A stretch of DNA of 64,000 nt from Erwinia persicina NBRC 102418 (GTDB lineage Bacteria; Pseudomonadota; Gammaproteobacteria; Enterobacterales; Enterobacteriaceae): positions 1 through 64,000 of the forward strand of contig NZ_BCTN01000016.1 in NCBI RefSeq assembly GCF_001571305.1. Reading direction: 5' to 3'. Below the pieces are notes generated by a model that made no database searches, was not told where the DNA came from, and saw nothing but the letters and a program-made list of their open reading frames with translations. Positions 8,837-18,033 of this stretch are shown in pieces. Made by a program: the position numbers and the translations under genes. Each line of letters begins with the position of its first letter. Position 1 is the stretch's first letter.

Positions 8837-9609
8837 CGCTGCGCTTCGTTGATACCCACTGTCACTTTGATTTTGCCCCATTTGCCGGCGATGAAGCGGC
8901 CAGTATTGCCCGCGCCGCGGCGGCGGGAGTAGAGAAGATCATTGCCGTGGGGGTGTCGGCTTCGCGCTTTGAAGGTGTACTGGCGCTGGCAGAACAGTAT
9001 CAGGCTGTTTACGCAGCACTGGGCGTGCATCCGATGGCGATTGCAGAGCACCAGCCGCAGGATCTGGTAACGCTGGAACAGCACCTGCAGCGCCGGCACA
9101 ATAAGCTGGTGGCCGTGGGTGAAATTGGCCTCGATCTCTATATCGATAATCCGCAGTTTGACCGCCAGCAGACGCTGCTGGACGCACAGCTGCGGCTGGC
9201 GCGTGAGTACGACCTGCCGGTGATCCTGCATTCGCGCCGCACGCATGACAAGCTGGTTCAGCATCTGCGGCGTATCGATCTGCCACGCCGTGGCGTGGTG
9301 CACGGTTTTGCCGGCAGTGAACAGCAGGCGCTGGCCTTCATCCGCGCCGGGTATGCCATCGGCGTGGGCGGAACCATCACCTACGAGCGCGCCAGCAAAA
9401 CCCGCCGGGCGATATCCCGGCTGCCGCTGACGTCACTGTTACTGGAGACGGACTCACCCGATATGCCTTTGCAGGGATTCCAGGGGGAGCCTAACCGCCC
9501 TGAGCGGGTAAAAAATGTCTGGCAGACGCTGTGTGAACTGCGTGCTGAACCCCCACAACAGATTGCTGAAACGCTGCGTGAAAACACCCGTATCCTCTTT
9601 GGTCTTTGA
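8833..9609 (+). CDS. yjjV: TatD-family metal-dependent hydrolase YjjV
   Basis: YjjV is a TIM-barrel metal hydrolase related to TatD DNase. The 258-residue product shows DTHCHFDF (metal-binding HxH), GEIGLD, VILHSRR, HGFAGS and LLETDSP, all standard for the family. It is the second gene of a yjjU-yjjV operon with an ATGA overlap. In E. coli yjjW and yjjI follow. Here they are missing, and the deo control region starts directly after the stop. Confidence 0.92.
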   Translation: MTLRFVDTHCHFDFAPFAGDEAASIARAAAAGVEKIIAVGVSASRFEGVLALAEQYQAVYAALGVHPMAIAEHQPQDLVTLEQHLQRRHNKLVAVGEIGLDLYIDNPQFDRQQTLLDAQLRLAREYDLPVILHSRRTHDKLVQHLRRIDLPRRGVVHGFAGSEQQALAFIRAGYAIGVGGTITYERASKTRRAISRLPLTSLLLETDSPDMPLQGFQGEPNRPERVKNVWQTLCELRAEPPQQIAETLRENTRILFGL

Positions 9610-9644
9610 ACACACCCGACTTGCCTGATCCTGTCCGATCCCGT

Positions 9645-9664
9645 AATGTTATTATTATAACATT
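9645..9664 (+). promoter_or_regulatory. Upstream DeoR operator (deoP1/O1 position)
   Basis: AATGTTAT-TATT-ATAACATT is a perfect palindrome whose core, TGTTATTATTATAACA (9647-9662), matches the DeoR operator pattern TGTTA-N6-TAACA. It lies 152 bp (centre to centre) upstream of the second DeoR-type operator, so DeoR could loop between them. The DeoR assignment is by motif and context. Confidence 0.75.
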
Positions 9665-9712
9665 TTCCTCTGGCCCCACCTGGCTGTCCCTGCGCCAGCA
9701 GCGGCCATCAGA

Positions 9713-9728
9713 GGTGATTTAAATCACC
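9713..9728 (+). promoter_or_regulatory. CRP site 2 of deoP2
   Basis: GGTGATTTAAATCACC is a symmetrical CRP-type site (GTGA-N6-TCAC). Its centre is 52 bp upstream of the second CRP site and about -93 from the predicted start. This matches E. coli deoP2, where CytR binds between two CRP dimers. A CytR site is inferred from this spacing and was not read directly. Confidence 0.8.
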
Positions 9729-9764
9729 TTTAATGTAATAATCATGAAACTGTCATCTTTTTAT

Positions 9765-9780
9765 TGTGAGGATCGCCACA
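9765..9780 (+). promoter_or_regulatory. CRP site 1 of deoP2
   Basis: TGTGAGGATCGCCACA differs from TGTGA-N6-TCACA at one base. Its centre lies about 41.5 bases upstream of the predicted start (near 9814), the class II activator position. Confidence 0.75.
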
Positions 9781-9798
9781 ACATGCCGGGGATCCCGC

Positions 9799-9814
9799 TG
9801 TTATAATTCTAACA
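9799..9814 (+). promoter_or_regulatory. DeoR operator overlapping the deoP2 -10 box
   Basis: TGTTATAATTCTAACA differs at one base from the E. coli DeoR operator TGTTAGAATTCTAACA. It contains TATAAT (9802-9807), which serves as the -10, so DeoR binding would directly block the promoter until deoxyribose-5-phosphate releases it. Confidence 0.88.
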
Positions 9815-9881
9815 TTACAGGGCATTTCAGGCTGCCAGCCTGGCGATCGTGCCCTGACTGATAACGATCTGGAGATAAACC

Positions 9882-10661
9882 ATGTCCGATGTAAAAACTC
9901 AGGCGCTGCGTGCGCTGCAACTGATGGATTTGACCACCCTGAATGACGACGATACCGATGCGAAGGTCATCGCCCTGTGTCATCAGGCGAAATCCCCGGC
10001 GGGGAATACGGCGGCCATCTGTATTTACCCCCGTTTTATCCCGATTGCACGTAAAACGCTGCGTGAACAGGGCACCCCCGATATTCGTATCGCCACGGTG
10101 ACTAACTTCCCGCACGGCAACGATGATATTGCCATTGCGCTGGCCGAAACCCGCGCGGCCATTGCCTACGGCGCCGATGAGGTCGATGTGGTGTTCCCTT
10201 ACCGGGCGCTGATTGCCGGCAATGAAACGGTCGGCTTCGAACTGGTAAAAGCCTGTAAAACCGCTTGTGCTGAAGCCAACGTGCTGCTGAAAGTAATCAT
10301 TGAAACCGGTGAGTTGAAAGAAGAAGCGCTGATCCGCAAAGCCTCAGAGATTGCGATTGATGCCGGCGCTGACTTTATCAAAACCTCAACCGGTAAAGTG
10401 CCGGTGAATGCCACCCCGGAAGTCGCGGAAATCATGATGCGCGTTATCGCTGAAAAAGGGGTGAAATCGCAGGTCGGCTTTAAGCCTGCTGGCGGCGTCC
10501 GTACCGCTGACGATGCAGCGATCTACCTGAAGCTGGCCGATGATATTCTGGGCAGCGACTGGGCGGATGCGCGTCATTTCCGCTTTGGTGCCTCCAGCCT
10601 GCTCGCCAGCCTGCTGAATACCGCCGGTTTTAGCGGCGCGACCAGCGACAGCAAATATTAA
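9882..10661 (+). CDS. deoC: Deoxyribose-phosphate aldolase
   Basis: DeoC cleaves 2-deoxyribose-5-phosphate to glyceraldehyde-3-phosphate and acetaldehyde, ending deoxynucleoside catabolism. The product has 259 residues, as in E. coli. The Schiff-base Lys is in DFIKTSTGK, with a second Lys in GFKPAGGVR. The ATG at 9882 follows a GGAG-containing leader. It is the first gene of deoCABD, transcribed from deoP2. A hairpin (GCGGGT...ACCCGC) in the 106-base gap to deoA may tune the upstream/downstream ratio. Confidence 0.97.
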   Translation: MSDVKTQALRALQLMDLTTLNDDDTDAKVIALCHQAKSPAGNTAAICIYPRFIPIARKTLREQGTPDIRIATVTNFPHGNDDIAIALAETRAAIAYGADEVDVVFPYRALIAGNETVGFELVKACKTACAEANVLLKVIIETGELKEEALIRKASEIAIDAGADFIKTSTGKVPVNATPEVAEIMMRVIAEKGVKSQVGFKPAGGVRTADDAAIYLKLADDILGSDWADARHFRFGASSLLASLLNTAGFSGATSDSKY

Positions 10662-10767
10662 CAGGCGGGTGGGTTCGCCATGTTGAACCCGCGCCGGCCG
10701 CAGCTAAACGGGCTGTACTGATCACGCCCGTTTTGCACTTTAATTCATTGAAATACCGGGGGTTACC

Positions 10768-12087
10768 GTGTTCCTGCCACAAGAAATTATCCGTAAGAAA
10801 CGTGATGGACTGGCGCTGAGTGAAGAAGAGATCCGCTTTTTTATCAACGGTGTGCGAGACAACACGGTATCTGAAGGGCAGATTGCTGCGCTGGCGATGA
10901 CCATCTATTTTCACGATATGTCACTGCCTGAACGTGTGGCCCTGACCATGGCGATGCGGGACTCCGGCTCGGTGCTGAACTGGAAGGCGCTTAACCTGAA
11001 TGGCCCGGTGGTGGATAAACACTCCACCGGTGGCGTGGGGGATGTTACCTCCCTGATGCTGGGCCCGATGGTGGCAGCCTGCGGTGGCTACGTGCCGATG
11101 ATTTCCGGTCGTGGGCTGGGTCATACCGGCGGCACGCTGGACAAACTTGAGGCTATCCCCGGATTCGATATTTTCCCACAGGACGATCGTTTCCGTCAGA
11201 TTATTAAAGACGTGGGTGTGGCCATTATCGGCCAGACCAGCTCACTGGCACCGGCGGATAAACGTTTTTACGCCACGCGTGATATTACCGCGACGGTGGA
11301 CTCTATTCCGCTGATCACTGCGTCGATCCTCGCCAAGAAACTGGCGGAAGGACTGGATGCGCTGGTGATGGATGTCAAAGTGGGTTCAGGCGCCTTTATG
11401 CCGACTTTTGAACAGTCAGAAGCGCTGGCGCAGGCGATTGTCGGCGTAGCCAACGGGGCCGGATGCAAAACCACCGCGCTGCTGACCGACATGAATCAGG
11501 TGCTGGCCTCCAGCGCAGGTAATGCGCTTGAAGTCCGCGAGGCCGTTCAGTTCCTGACGGGGGCGTACCGCAACCCACGTCTGCTGGAAGTCACCCTCGC
11601 GCTGTGTAGTGAAATGCTGCTCTCCGGTGGTCTGGCTAAGAGTGATGAAGAGGCCAGGGCGAAACTTCAGGCCGTGCTGGACAACGGTCGTGCGGCTGAG
11701 GTGTTTGCCCGTATGGTTGCGGCGCAGAAGGGCCCGGCCGACTTTATCGAACGCATGGACAGCTATCTGCCAGCGCCGATGCTGAGTAAGGCCGTCTACG
11801 CCGACCGGGATGGCATCGTCAGCGCCATGGACACCCGTGCGCTGGGGATGGCCGTGGTATCGATGGGCGGTGGCCGTCGCCGCGCCAGTGACAGCATTGA
11901 CTACAGCGTCGGCTTCAGTGAGATGGCGCAGTTAGGGGATGCCGTGGACGGCCAGCGTCCACTGGCGGTGATCCATGCCACCAGTGAAGCCAGCTGGCAG
12001 GAAGCCGCCGCCGCCGTGAAAAAGGCCATTGCCCTCAGCGACGTGAAACCCGAGTCAACGCCAGTTATTTATCGCAGAATATCGTAA
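10768..12087 (+). CDS. deoA: Thymidine phosphorylase
   Basis: DeoA phosphorolyses thymidine and deoxyuridine to the base and 2-deoxyribose-1-phosphate. The product has 439 residues (E. coli 440) and opens [14 protein letters not shown]. The pyrimidine-phosphorylase signature appears around [20 protein letters not shown], with K-H-S-T-G-G-V-G-D for phosphate binding. It starts at a GTG (10768) after a G-rich leader. It lies between deoC and deoB as in other enterobacteria. Confidence 0.97.
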   Translation: MFLPQEIIRKKRDGLALSEEEIRFFINGVRDNTVSEGQIAALAMTIYFHDMSLPERVALTMAMRDSGSVLNWKALNLNGPVVDKHSTGGVGDVTSLMLGPMVAACGGYVPMISGRGLGHTGGTLDKLEAIPGFDIFPQDDRFRQIIKDVGVAIIGQTSSLAPADKRFYATRDITATVDSIPLITASILAKKLAEGLDALVMDVKVGSGAFMPTFEQSEALAQAIVGVANGAGCKTTALLTDMNQVLASSAGNALEVREAVQFLTGAYRNPRLLEVTLALCSEMLLSGGLAKSDEEARAKLQAVLDNGRAAEVFARMVAAQKGPADFIERMDSYLPAPMLSKAVYADRDGIVSAMDTRALGMAVVSMGGGRRRASDSIDYSVGFSEMAQLGDAVDGQRPLAVIHATSEASWQEAAAAVKKAIALSDVKPESTPVIYRRIS

Positions 12088-12153
12088 TTAGGGGTATTCT
12101 GTTCTGATCGCATTTTTTTAACGCTCATCGCGAAAATCGCGCAGGAGATCAGG

Positions 12154-13377
12154 ATGAAACGTGCATTTATCATGGTGCTTGATTCCTTTGGAATCGGGCA
12201 CAGCAAAGACGCCGACAAATTCGGCGATAAAGGCTCGGATACCCTCGGACATATTGCCGAGGCGTGCTTCAGGGGTGAAGCAGACAAAGGACGCAAAGGT
12301 CCGCTTCATCTGCCGAATCTGACGGCACTGGGGTTAGGCAAAGCGGCGGAAGCCTCCAGCGGTAAGTTCCCGCCCGGCCTGGACAAAGAGGCGGAGATCA
12401 TCGGGGCATACGCCTACGCCAGCGAACTCTCTTCCGGTAAAGATACGCCGTCCGGGCACTGGGAAATTGCCGGGGTACCGGTGCTGTTTGACTGGGGCTA
12501 CTTCAGCGATCTGGAAAACAGCTTCCCGCAGGAGCTGCTCGATCTGCTGGTGGAAAAAGCCAACCTGCCGGGCTACCTCGGTAACTGCCACTCCTCAGGT
12601 ACCGTGATCCTTGATCAGCTGGGTGAAGAGCATATGAAAACCGGTAAGCCGATCTTCTACACCTCTGCTGACTCGGTGTTCCAGATTGCCTGCCATGAAG
12701 AGACATTCGGCCTCGATCGTCTCTACGAGCTGTGTGAAATTGCGCGCGAAGCGCTGACCGAAGGCGGTTACAATATTGGTCGCGTCATTGCGCGTCCGTT
12801 TATTGGTGATAAGCCGGGCAGCTTTGAACGTACCGGTAACCGTCACGATCTGGCGGTAGAGCCACCTGCGCCGACCGTGCTGAAAAAGCTGGTCGACGAG
12901 CAGGGCGGAGAAGTGATCTCTGTGGGCAAAATTGCCGATATCTATGCACATGTTGGCATCACGAAAAAAGTGAAGGCAACAGGTCTGGACGCGCTGTTTG
13001 ATGCGACGGTTGAAGAGATGAAAATCGCACCGGATAACAGCATCGTGTTCACCAACTTTGTTGACTTCGACTCCACCTGGGGCCACCGTCGCGATATTCC
13101 GGGCTATGCCGGTGGGCTGGAGTTGTTTGACCGCCGCCTGCCAGAGCTGATGGCGCAGGTGAAAGAGGGCGATATCCTGATCCTCACCGCTGACCATGGC
13201 TGTGATCCAAGCTGGCCGGGCACCGAGCATACCCGTGAGCATATCCCGGTGCTGATTTACGGCCCGGGCGTGAAGCCGGGCGACTATGGCTATCGCGAAA
13301 CCTTTGCCGATATTGGCCAGACGGTTGCCCACTATTTTGGTCTTTCACCGATGGAATACGGTAAATCGTTATTCTGA
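12154..13377 (+). CDS. deoB: Phosphopentomutase
   Basis: DeoB interconverts (deoxy)ribose-1-phosphate and the 5-phosphate using two Mn2+ ions and a phosphothreonine intermediate. The product is 407 residues, exactly the E. coli length. The alkaline-phosphatase-like fold is marked by [12 protein letters not shown] at the N-terminus, [10 protein letters not shown] with the catalytic Thr, [13 protein letters not shown], and TADHGCDP for metal binding. AGGAG is well placed before ATG 12154. The 66-base gap after deoA has no clear terminator. Confidence 0.97.
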   Translation: MKRAFIMVLDSFGIGHSKDADKFGDKGSDTLGHIAEACFRGEADKGRKGPLHLPNLTALGLGKAAEASSGKFPPGLDKEAEIIGAYAYASELSSGKDTPSGHWEIAGVPVLFDWGYFSDLENSFPQELLDLLVEKANLPGYLGNCHSSGTVILDQLGEEHMKTGKPIFYTSADSVFQIACHEETFGLDRLYELCEIAREALTEGGYNIGRVIARPFIGDKPGSFERTGNRHDLAVEPPAPTVLKKLVDEQGGEVISVGKIADIYAHVGITKKVKATGLDALFDATVEEMKIAPDNSIVFTNFVDFDSTWGHRRDIPGYAGGLELFDRRLPELMAQVKEGDILILTADHGCDPSWPGTEHTREHIPVLIYGPGVKPGDYGYRETFADIGQTVAHYFGLSPMEYGKSLF

Positions 13378-13419
13378 AGGGAAAAGCGCAGTAACTCATT
13401 ATTTGAATAAGGATTAAAC

Positions 13420-14139
13420 ATGGCTACGCCACATATTAACGCTGAGATGGGTGATTTCGCTGACGTCGTGCTGATGCCGGGCGATCCGCTGCGCGCGAAA
13501 CACATCGCGGAAACCTTCCTGCAGGACGCGGTAGAGGTCAACAACGTCCGCGGGATGCTGGGCTACACCGGCACCTATAAAGGCCGCAAAATCTCGGTGA
13601 TGGGCCACGGTATGGGTATTCCGTCCTGCTCAATCTACGCGAAAGAGCTGATTACCGATTTCGGCGTGAAAAAAATCATCCGCGTCGGTTCCTGCGGTGC
13701 GGTACGTGCCGATGTGAAACTGCGTGACGTGGTCATCGGCATGGGAGCGAGTACCGATTCCAAAGTCAACCGTATGCGTTTCAAAGACCATGATTTTGCC
13801 GCGATTGCTGACTTTGAGATGGTGCGCAACGCGGTTGACGCTGCGAAAGCGCTGGGTGTGGATGCCCGCGTCGGTAACATCTTCTCTGCCGATCTGTTCT
13901 ATACCCCGGACCCGCAGATGTTTGATGTGATGGAAAAATACGGCATCCTGGGCGTAGAGATGGAAGCCGCAGGTATCTACGGCGTGGCGGCAGAGTTTGG
14001 AGCGAAAGCCCTGGCGATCTGCACCGTCTCTGACCACATCCGTTCCGGCGAGCAGACCACCGCTGCCGAACGCCAGACCACCTTCAGCGAGATGATTGAA
14101 ATCGCGCTGGAGTCGGTGCTGCTGGGCGACAAGGCCTGA
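13420..14139 (+). CDS. deoD: Purine nucleoside phosphorylase (DeoD type)
   Basis: DeoD phosphorolyses purine (deoxy)nucleosides to free base and (deoxy)ribose-1-phosphate, and acts as a hexamer. The product has 239 residues, as in E. coli. Visible motifs are [27 protein letters not shown] (phosphate binding), MEAAGIYG and CTVSDH with the catalytic Asp. It is the last gene of deoCABD, and a strong intrinsic terminator follows at 14205-14239. Confidence 0.97.
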   Translation: MATPHINAEMGDFADVVLMPGDPLRAKHIAETFLQDAVEVNNVRGMLGYTGTYKGRKISVMGHGMGIPSCSIYAKELITDFGVKKIIRVGSCGAVRADVKLRDVVIGMGASTDSKVNRMRFKDHDFAAIADFEMVRNAVDAAKALGVDARVGNIFSADLFYTPDPQMFDVMEKYGILGVEMEAAGIYGVAAEFGAKALAICTVSDHIRSGEQTTAAERQTTFSEMIEIALESVLLGDKA

Positions 14140-14204
14140 TTTGTACTGGCAGCTGACCGACACATAAGGTCAGCCCTGCATTACCGGTGCAATCTGCTGT
14201 GCCC

Positions 14205-14239
14205 AGAGGGCGACCCGTTCCGGGTCGCCCTCTTTTTTT
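14205..14239 (+). terminator. Rho-independent terminator of deoCABD
   Basis: AGAGGGCGACCCG (14205-14217) pairs perfectly with CGGGTCGCCCTCT (14221-14233) across a TTC loop and runs into seven Ts. The stem carries the same GGGCGAC/GTCGCCC core as the other extragenic palindromes of the window. Confidence 0.92.
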
Positions 14240-14307
14240 GCCGCCATCCGATGCTGAAGGCCGCAGCACCTTGATGACGGGCGTACATCAGTCATTGGTG
14301 AGCACTT

Positions 14308-14694
14308 TTATTTACAGGTATCGCTAATTTTTACCTGATCAATATTGAACACGCTGTCATCAGCGGCAGAGAAAATCACCAGACCGCTCACTTTGCCCAG
14401 GGGTTTCAGCTTGCCACTGGCCAGATGGGTCGCCACGCGATCGACAGGAAACACCCTGTTGTCACTGGTATAACCCTTCAGGCAATAGCGCTTCAGGTCG
14501 ACGGCGGTGGAGGTGGTGTTTTCCAGCGTCACATCGAAGGTTTTTCCATAATTATTCAGATCCCCTGCCGATCTCGATTTCATCTCCTTTTGCGTCGCAT
14601 ACACGGTGATGCCTGATACGTCGGCCGCCAGTGTCGCCGCAGAAAAAGTCAGGCTTGCTGCTGCGATCGTGGCCAGAAGTGCGTTCCATTTCAT
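14308..14694 (-). CDS. Exported protein of unknown function (possibly DUF4354)
   Basis: This 128-residue protein has a clear Sec signal peptide (MKWNALLATIAAASLTFSA, cleavage near TLAA-DV). The mature part is a small beta-rich domain of about 105 residues with two cysteines (RYCLKG and the C-terminal DTCK) that could form a disulfide. AAGGAG precedes the ATG. I do not recognise a function. It resembles small exported proteins grouped as DUF4354, but this is from memory and uncertain. It replaces yjjJ-lplA between deoD and smp and is probably monocistronic. Confidence 0.7.
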   Translation of the reverse strand: MKWNALLATIAAASLTFSAATLAADVSGITVYATQKEMKSRSAGDLNNYGKTFDVTLENTTSTAVDLKRYCLKGYTSDNRVFPVDRVATHLASGKLKPLGKVSGLVIFSAADDSVFNIDQVKISDTCK

Positions 14695-14826
14695 CCTGTT
14701 CTCCTTGATTCGAATGTGTCAGAAAGCGCATGTTGCGCTGGTGAATCAATAAAATGCAGGGGATAAGAAGCAGCGTACAGAACATCAAGAGCTATTCCGC
14801 AGGAATAGCTCTCTTTGCCGGAGGGG

Positions 14827-15516
14827 TCAGTCGGTTTTTGCGGCCGTTTCACTCATTGCCGGGGCATCGGGACTTTTTTCTTCGTCTTCTTCATCATCCT
14901 CTTTCACCGGATTATTGGCGGTGAGCAGGAACGGCGACTGCTGCCAGCGGGTTCGGCGGGAGCGCAGCAGCGTCCGCGAAAGAATGATGCCAATCGCCAG
15001 CGCCAGCAGCATCATCAGACGCAGAATGTTGGTGGTGTTATCCACCTGTTTGGATTCGGTGACCAGCACGTGGGTATCGAGCGTCACGCGTAAAAATCCG
15101 CGCGGGCCATCTTTACTGGCCAGCGGTTCGACAATCTGATGGTTGAAGTAGCTGCCGGCACGCTGGCCGTCGAGCGCCAGGCGGTCACGGACGTTAATAT
15201 TTTCCCCGCTGTGAGCCACCAGGCTGCCGGAGCTGTCATATAACGAGGCATCCAGAATGCGGCTTTCATGGGTCATCTGGTTAAGCGAATCGATGATCCG
15301 CTGATGGTTATCATCCGGGTTTTCCATCAGCGGTGTCAGGCTCCAGGCGACCTGGCGCGTTAACGTATGTGCCAGTTCCTCGACCTGTTCAGAGCGTGCC
15401 ATCTGATGACCAAGACTGAACCAGGAGGCGCCCTGCATCAGGACAACCAGCAGCGTCAGGCAAATCAGGACGATCACCGTACGGTGCAGGCGAAACTTCA
15501 GTTTGGCTTTAGCCAT
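14827..15516 (-). CDS. smp: Inner-membrane protein Smp (YtjB, AhpA-like)
   Basis: This 229-residue protein has one membrane helix at about residues 13-33 and another at about 165-182, with a periplasmic domain between them and an acidic cytoplasmic tail (EDDEEDEE). This matches Smp/YtjB, the conserved neighbour divergent from serB in enterobacteria; the E. coli protein has 214 residues. The extra length lies in the acidic C-terminus. Function is poorly defined in the family. The ATG at 15516 starts MAKAKLKFRLHRTVI, a typical N-terminus. Confidence 0.9.
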   Translation of the reverse strand: MAKAKLKFRLHRTVIVLICLTLLVVLMQGASWFSLGHQMARSEQVEELAHTLTRQVAWSLTPLMENPDDNHQRIIDSLNQMTHESRILDASLYDSSGSLVAHSGENINVRDRLALDGQRAGSYFNHQIVEPLASKDGPRGFLRVTLDTHVLVTESKQVDNTTNILRLMMLLALAIGIILSRTLLRSRRTRWQQSPFLLTANNPVKEDDEEDEEKSPDAPAMSETAAKTD

Positions 15517-15650
15517 CTCAACCCTTCAATCGTGGTGGACAAACCGGTTTTCGGTCATGAGCTTTATGTTGCCAGAACCCGCTGTAACAAGGTAGCCTCT
15601 TGGATTATTTTGCGCAGAATTGCGTGTTGAATGTCCCTACAGGAGCTGTA

Positions 15651-16628
15651 ATGCCAAATAGCCTTACCTGGTGCGACCTGCCTGCCGAAGTCCCTCTCTG
15701 GCCGGGGTTGCCACTCTCTTTAAGCGGTGATGAAGTGATGCCGCTGGACTACCGCGCTGGCCGTACCGGCTGGTTACTGTATGGACGTCAACTTGATAAA
15801 GCCCGTCTGACCGAATTTCAGCGCCAGCTGGGCGCGGCCATGGTGATTGTCAGCGCCTGGGTAGTGGAAGACTATCAGGTGGTGCGGCTGGCCGGTTCCC
15901 TGACGCCGCGCGCCATGAAGCTGGCGCATGAGGCCGGCATGGACGTCGCGCCGTTAGGACGCATCCCGCATCTGAAAACACCGGGCCTGCTGGTGATGGA
16001 TATGGATTCGACGGCGATTGAGATCGAATGCATTGATGAAATTGCCAAACTGGCGGGCTGCGGAGAGCAGGTGGCGGAAGTGACCGAACGCGCAATGCGC
16101 GGCGAGCTGGACTTCGCGGCCAGCCTGCGCCAGCGTGTGGCCACGTTGAAAGATGCGGATGCGACTATCCTGAAAACGGTGCGTGATGCACTGCCGCTGA
16201 TGCCGGGGCTGACCTCGCTGGTGGCGAAGCTGCAGGCGCTGGGCTGGCAGGTGGCGATCGCCTCCGGCGGCTTTACCTATTTTGCTGAATATCTGCGCGA
16301 TACCCTGCATCTGTCGGCGATTGCCGCCAACGAGCTGGAAATTCGCGACGGCAGGCTTACCGGGGAAGTGCTGGGTGATATCGTTGATGCGCAGTACAAA
16401 GCGGATACCCTGCGCAAACTGGCCGCCCGCTTTGAGATCGACCCGGCACAGACGGTAGCCGTCGGAGACGGTGCCAATGACCTGCCGATGATCAAAGCCT
16501 CGGCGCTGGGCATTGCTTATCATGCCAAGCCGAAAGTGAACGAACAGACCGAAGTGATTATTCGTCATGCTGACCTGATGGGCGTGTTCTGCATTCTCAG
16601 CGGCAGCCTGATCCATGAAGAGCGTTAA
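15651..16628 (+). CDS. serB: Phosphoserine phosphatase
   Basis: SerB hydrolyses L-phosphoserine to L-serine, the last step of serine synthesis. The product has 325 residues (E. coli 322). An N-terminal regulatory region precedes a HAD domain with DMDSTAI (nucleophilic Asp), SGGFTYF and GDGANDLPM. The start at 15651 follows AGGAG at 15641-15645. The upstream frame to 15600 lacks support. radA follows nine bases later, so serB-radA-nadR form an operon, as in E. coli. Divergent from smp. Confidence 0.97.
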   Translation: MPNSLTWCDLPAEVPLWPGLPLSLSGDEVMPLDYRAGRTGWLLYGRQLDKARLTEFQRQLGAAMVIVSAWVVEDYQVVRLAGSLTPRAMKLAHEAGMDVAPLGRIPHLKTPGLLVMDMDSTAIEIECIDEIAKLAGCGEQVAEVTERAMRGELDFAASLRQRVATLKDADATILKTVRDALPLMPGLTSLVAKLQALGWQVAIASGGFTYFAEYLRDTLHLSAIAANELEIRDGRLTGEVLGDIVDAQYKADTLRKLAARFEIDPAQTVAVGDGANDLPMIKASALGIAYHAKPKVNEQTEVIIRHADLMGVFCILSGSLIHEER

Positions 16629-16637
16629 GGGGTAGAC

Positions 16638-18020
16638 TTGGCTAAAGCGGTAAAGCGTGCCTTTGTTTGTAATGAATGTGGCGCAGATTATCCTCGCTGG
16701 CAGGGCCAATGCAGTGCCTGCCATGCGTGGAACACGATTACCGAGGTGCGGCTGGCAGCCTCGCCGACGGTAGCACGCAATGAACGCCTGACGGGCTACG
16801 CCGGCAGCGCGGGTCCGAGCCGGGTGCAGAAACTGTCGGACATCAGTCTGGATGAGCTGCCGCGTTTCTCCACCGGTTTTAAGGAGTTTGACCGCGTACT
16901 CGGCGGCGGCGTTGTGCCGGGCAGTGCGATCCTGATCGGGGGGAATCCTGGTGCAGGGAAAAGTACACTGCTCCTGCAAACCCTGTGCAAGCTGGCGGAA
17001 GGGATGAAAACCCTGTACGTCACCGGGGAGGAGTCGCTGCAACAGGTGGCCATGCGCGCCCATCGTCTGGGTTTACCTACCGAAAATCTGAATATGCTGT
17101 CCGAAACCAGCATTGAGCAGATCTGCCTGATCGCCGAGCAGGAACAGCCTAAACTGATGGTGATCGACTCGATTCAGGTGATGCATATGGCAGATATCCA
17201 GTCATCGCCGGGCAGCGTGGCACAGGTGCGTGAAACGGCCGCCTATCTGACCCGTTTTGCCAAGACCAAAGGTGTGGCCATTGTGATGGTGGGCCACGTC
17301 ACCAAAGACGGCTCGCTGGCCGGCCCGAAGGTGCTGGAGCACTGTATTGACTGTTCTGTGCTGCTGGACGGCGATGCCGACTCCCGCTTCCGCACCTTGC
17401 GCAGCCATAAAAACCGCTTTGGGGCGGTCAATGAGCTGGGGGTGTTCGCCATGACCGAGCAGGGGCTGCGTGAAGTCAGCAACCCGTCAGCGATTTTCCT
17501 CAGCCGGGGGGATGAAGTGACGTCAGGCAGTTCGGTGATGGTGCTGTGGGAAGGAACGCGCCCGCTGCTGGTGGAGATTCAGGCGCTGGTCGATCATTCA
17601 ATGATGGGGAATCCCCGCCGCGTTGCCGTGGGGCTGGAACAAAACCGCCTGGCGATCCTGCTGGCGGTGCTGCACCGCCACGGCGGCCTGCAGATGGCCG
17701 ATCAGGACGTGTTTGTTAACGTGGTCGGCGGCGTGAAGGTCACGGAAACCAGTGCCGACCTGGCACTGATGCTGTCAATGGTGTCCAGCCTGCGTGACCG
17801 TCCGTTACCGCAGGATCTGGTGGTGTTTGGCGAAGTCGGGCTGGCGGGCGAGATCCGTCCGGTGCCCAGCGGGCAGGAGCGTATCTCGGAAGCGGCGAAG
17901 CATGGCTTCCGCCGGGCCATTGTGCCGATGGCCAATGTGCCCAAAAAACCGCCGGAAAACATGAAAGTCTACGGGGTGAAAAAACTGGCTGACGCGTTGT
18001 CTATACTCGACGAACTTTAA
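16638..18020 (+). CDS. radA: DNA repair protein RadA
   Basis: RadA is a RecA-related ATPase that drives branch migration and processes recombination intermediates. The product is 460 residues, as in E. coli. An N-terminal C4 zinc finger (CNEC...CSAC) is followed by Walker A GGNPGAGKST, the diagnostic KNRFG motif and a C-terminal Lon-like domain. Translation starts at a TTG (16638), supported by MAKAVKRAFVC being the conserved N-terminus and by AAGGGG upstream. It is co-transcribed with serB and nadR. Confidence 0.96.
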   Translation: MAKAVKRAFVCNECGADYPRWQGQCSACHAWNTITEVRLAASPTVARNERLTGYAGSAGPSRVQKLSDISLDELPRFSTGFKEFDRVLGGGVVPGSAILIGGNPGAGKSTLLLQTLCKLAEGMKTLYVTGEESLQQVAMRAHRLGLPTENLNMLSETSIEQICLIAEQEQPKLMVIDSIQVMHMADIQSSPGSVAQVRETAAYLTRFAKTKGVAIVMVGHVTKDGSLAGPKVLEHCIDCSVLLDGDADSRFRTLRSHKNRFGAVNELGVFAMTEQGLREVSNPSAIFLSRGDEVTSGSSVMVLWEGTRPLLVEIQALVDHSMMGNPRRVAVGLEQNRLAILLAVLHRHGGLQMADQDVFVNVVGGVKVTETSADLALMLSMVSSLRDRPLPQDLVVFGEVGLAGEIRPVPSGQERISEAAKHGFRRAIVPMANVPKKPPENMKVYGVKKLADALSILDEL

Positions 18021-18033
18021 AGGGAGCTAGTGC

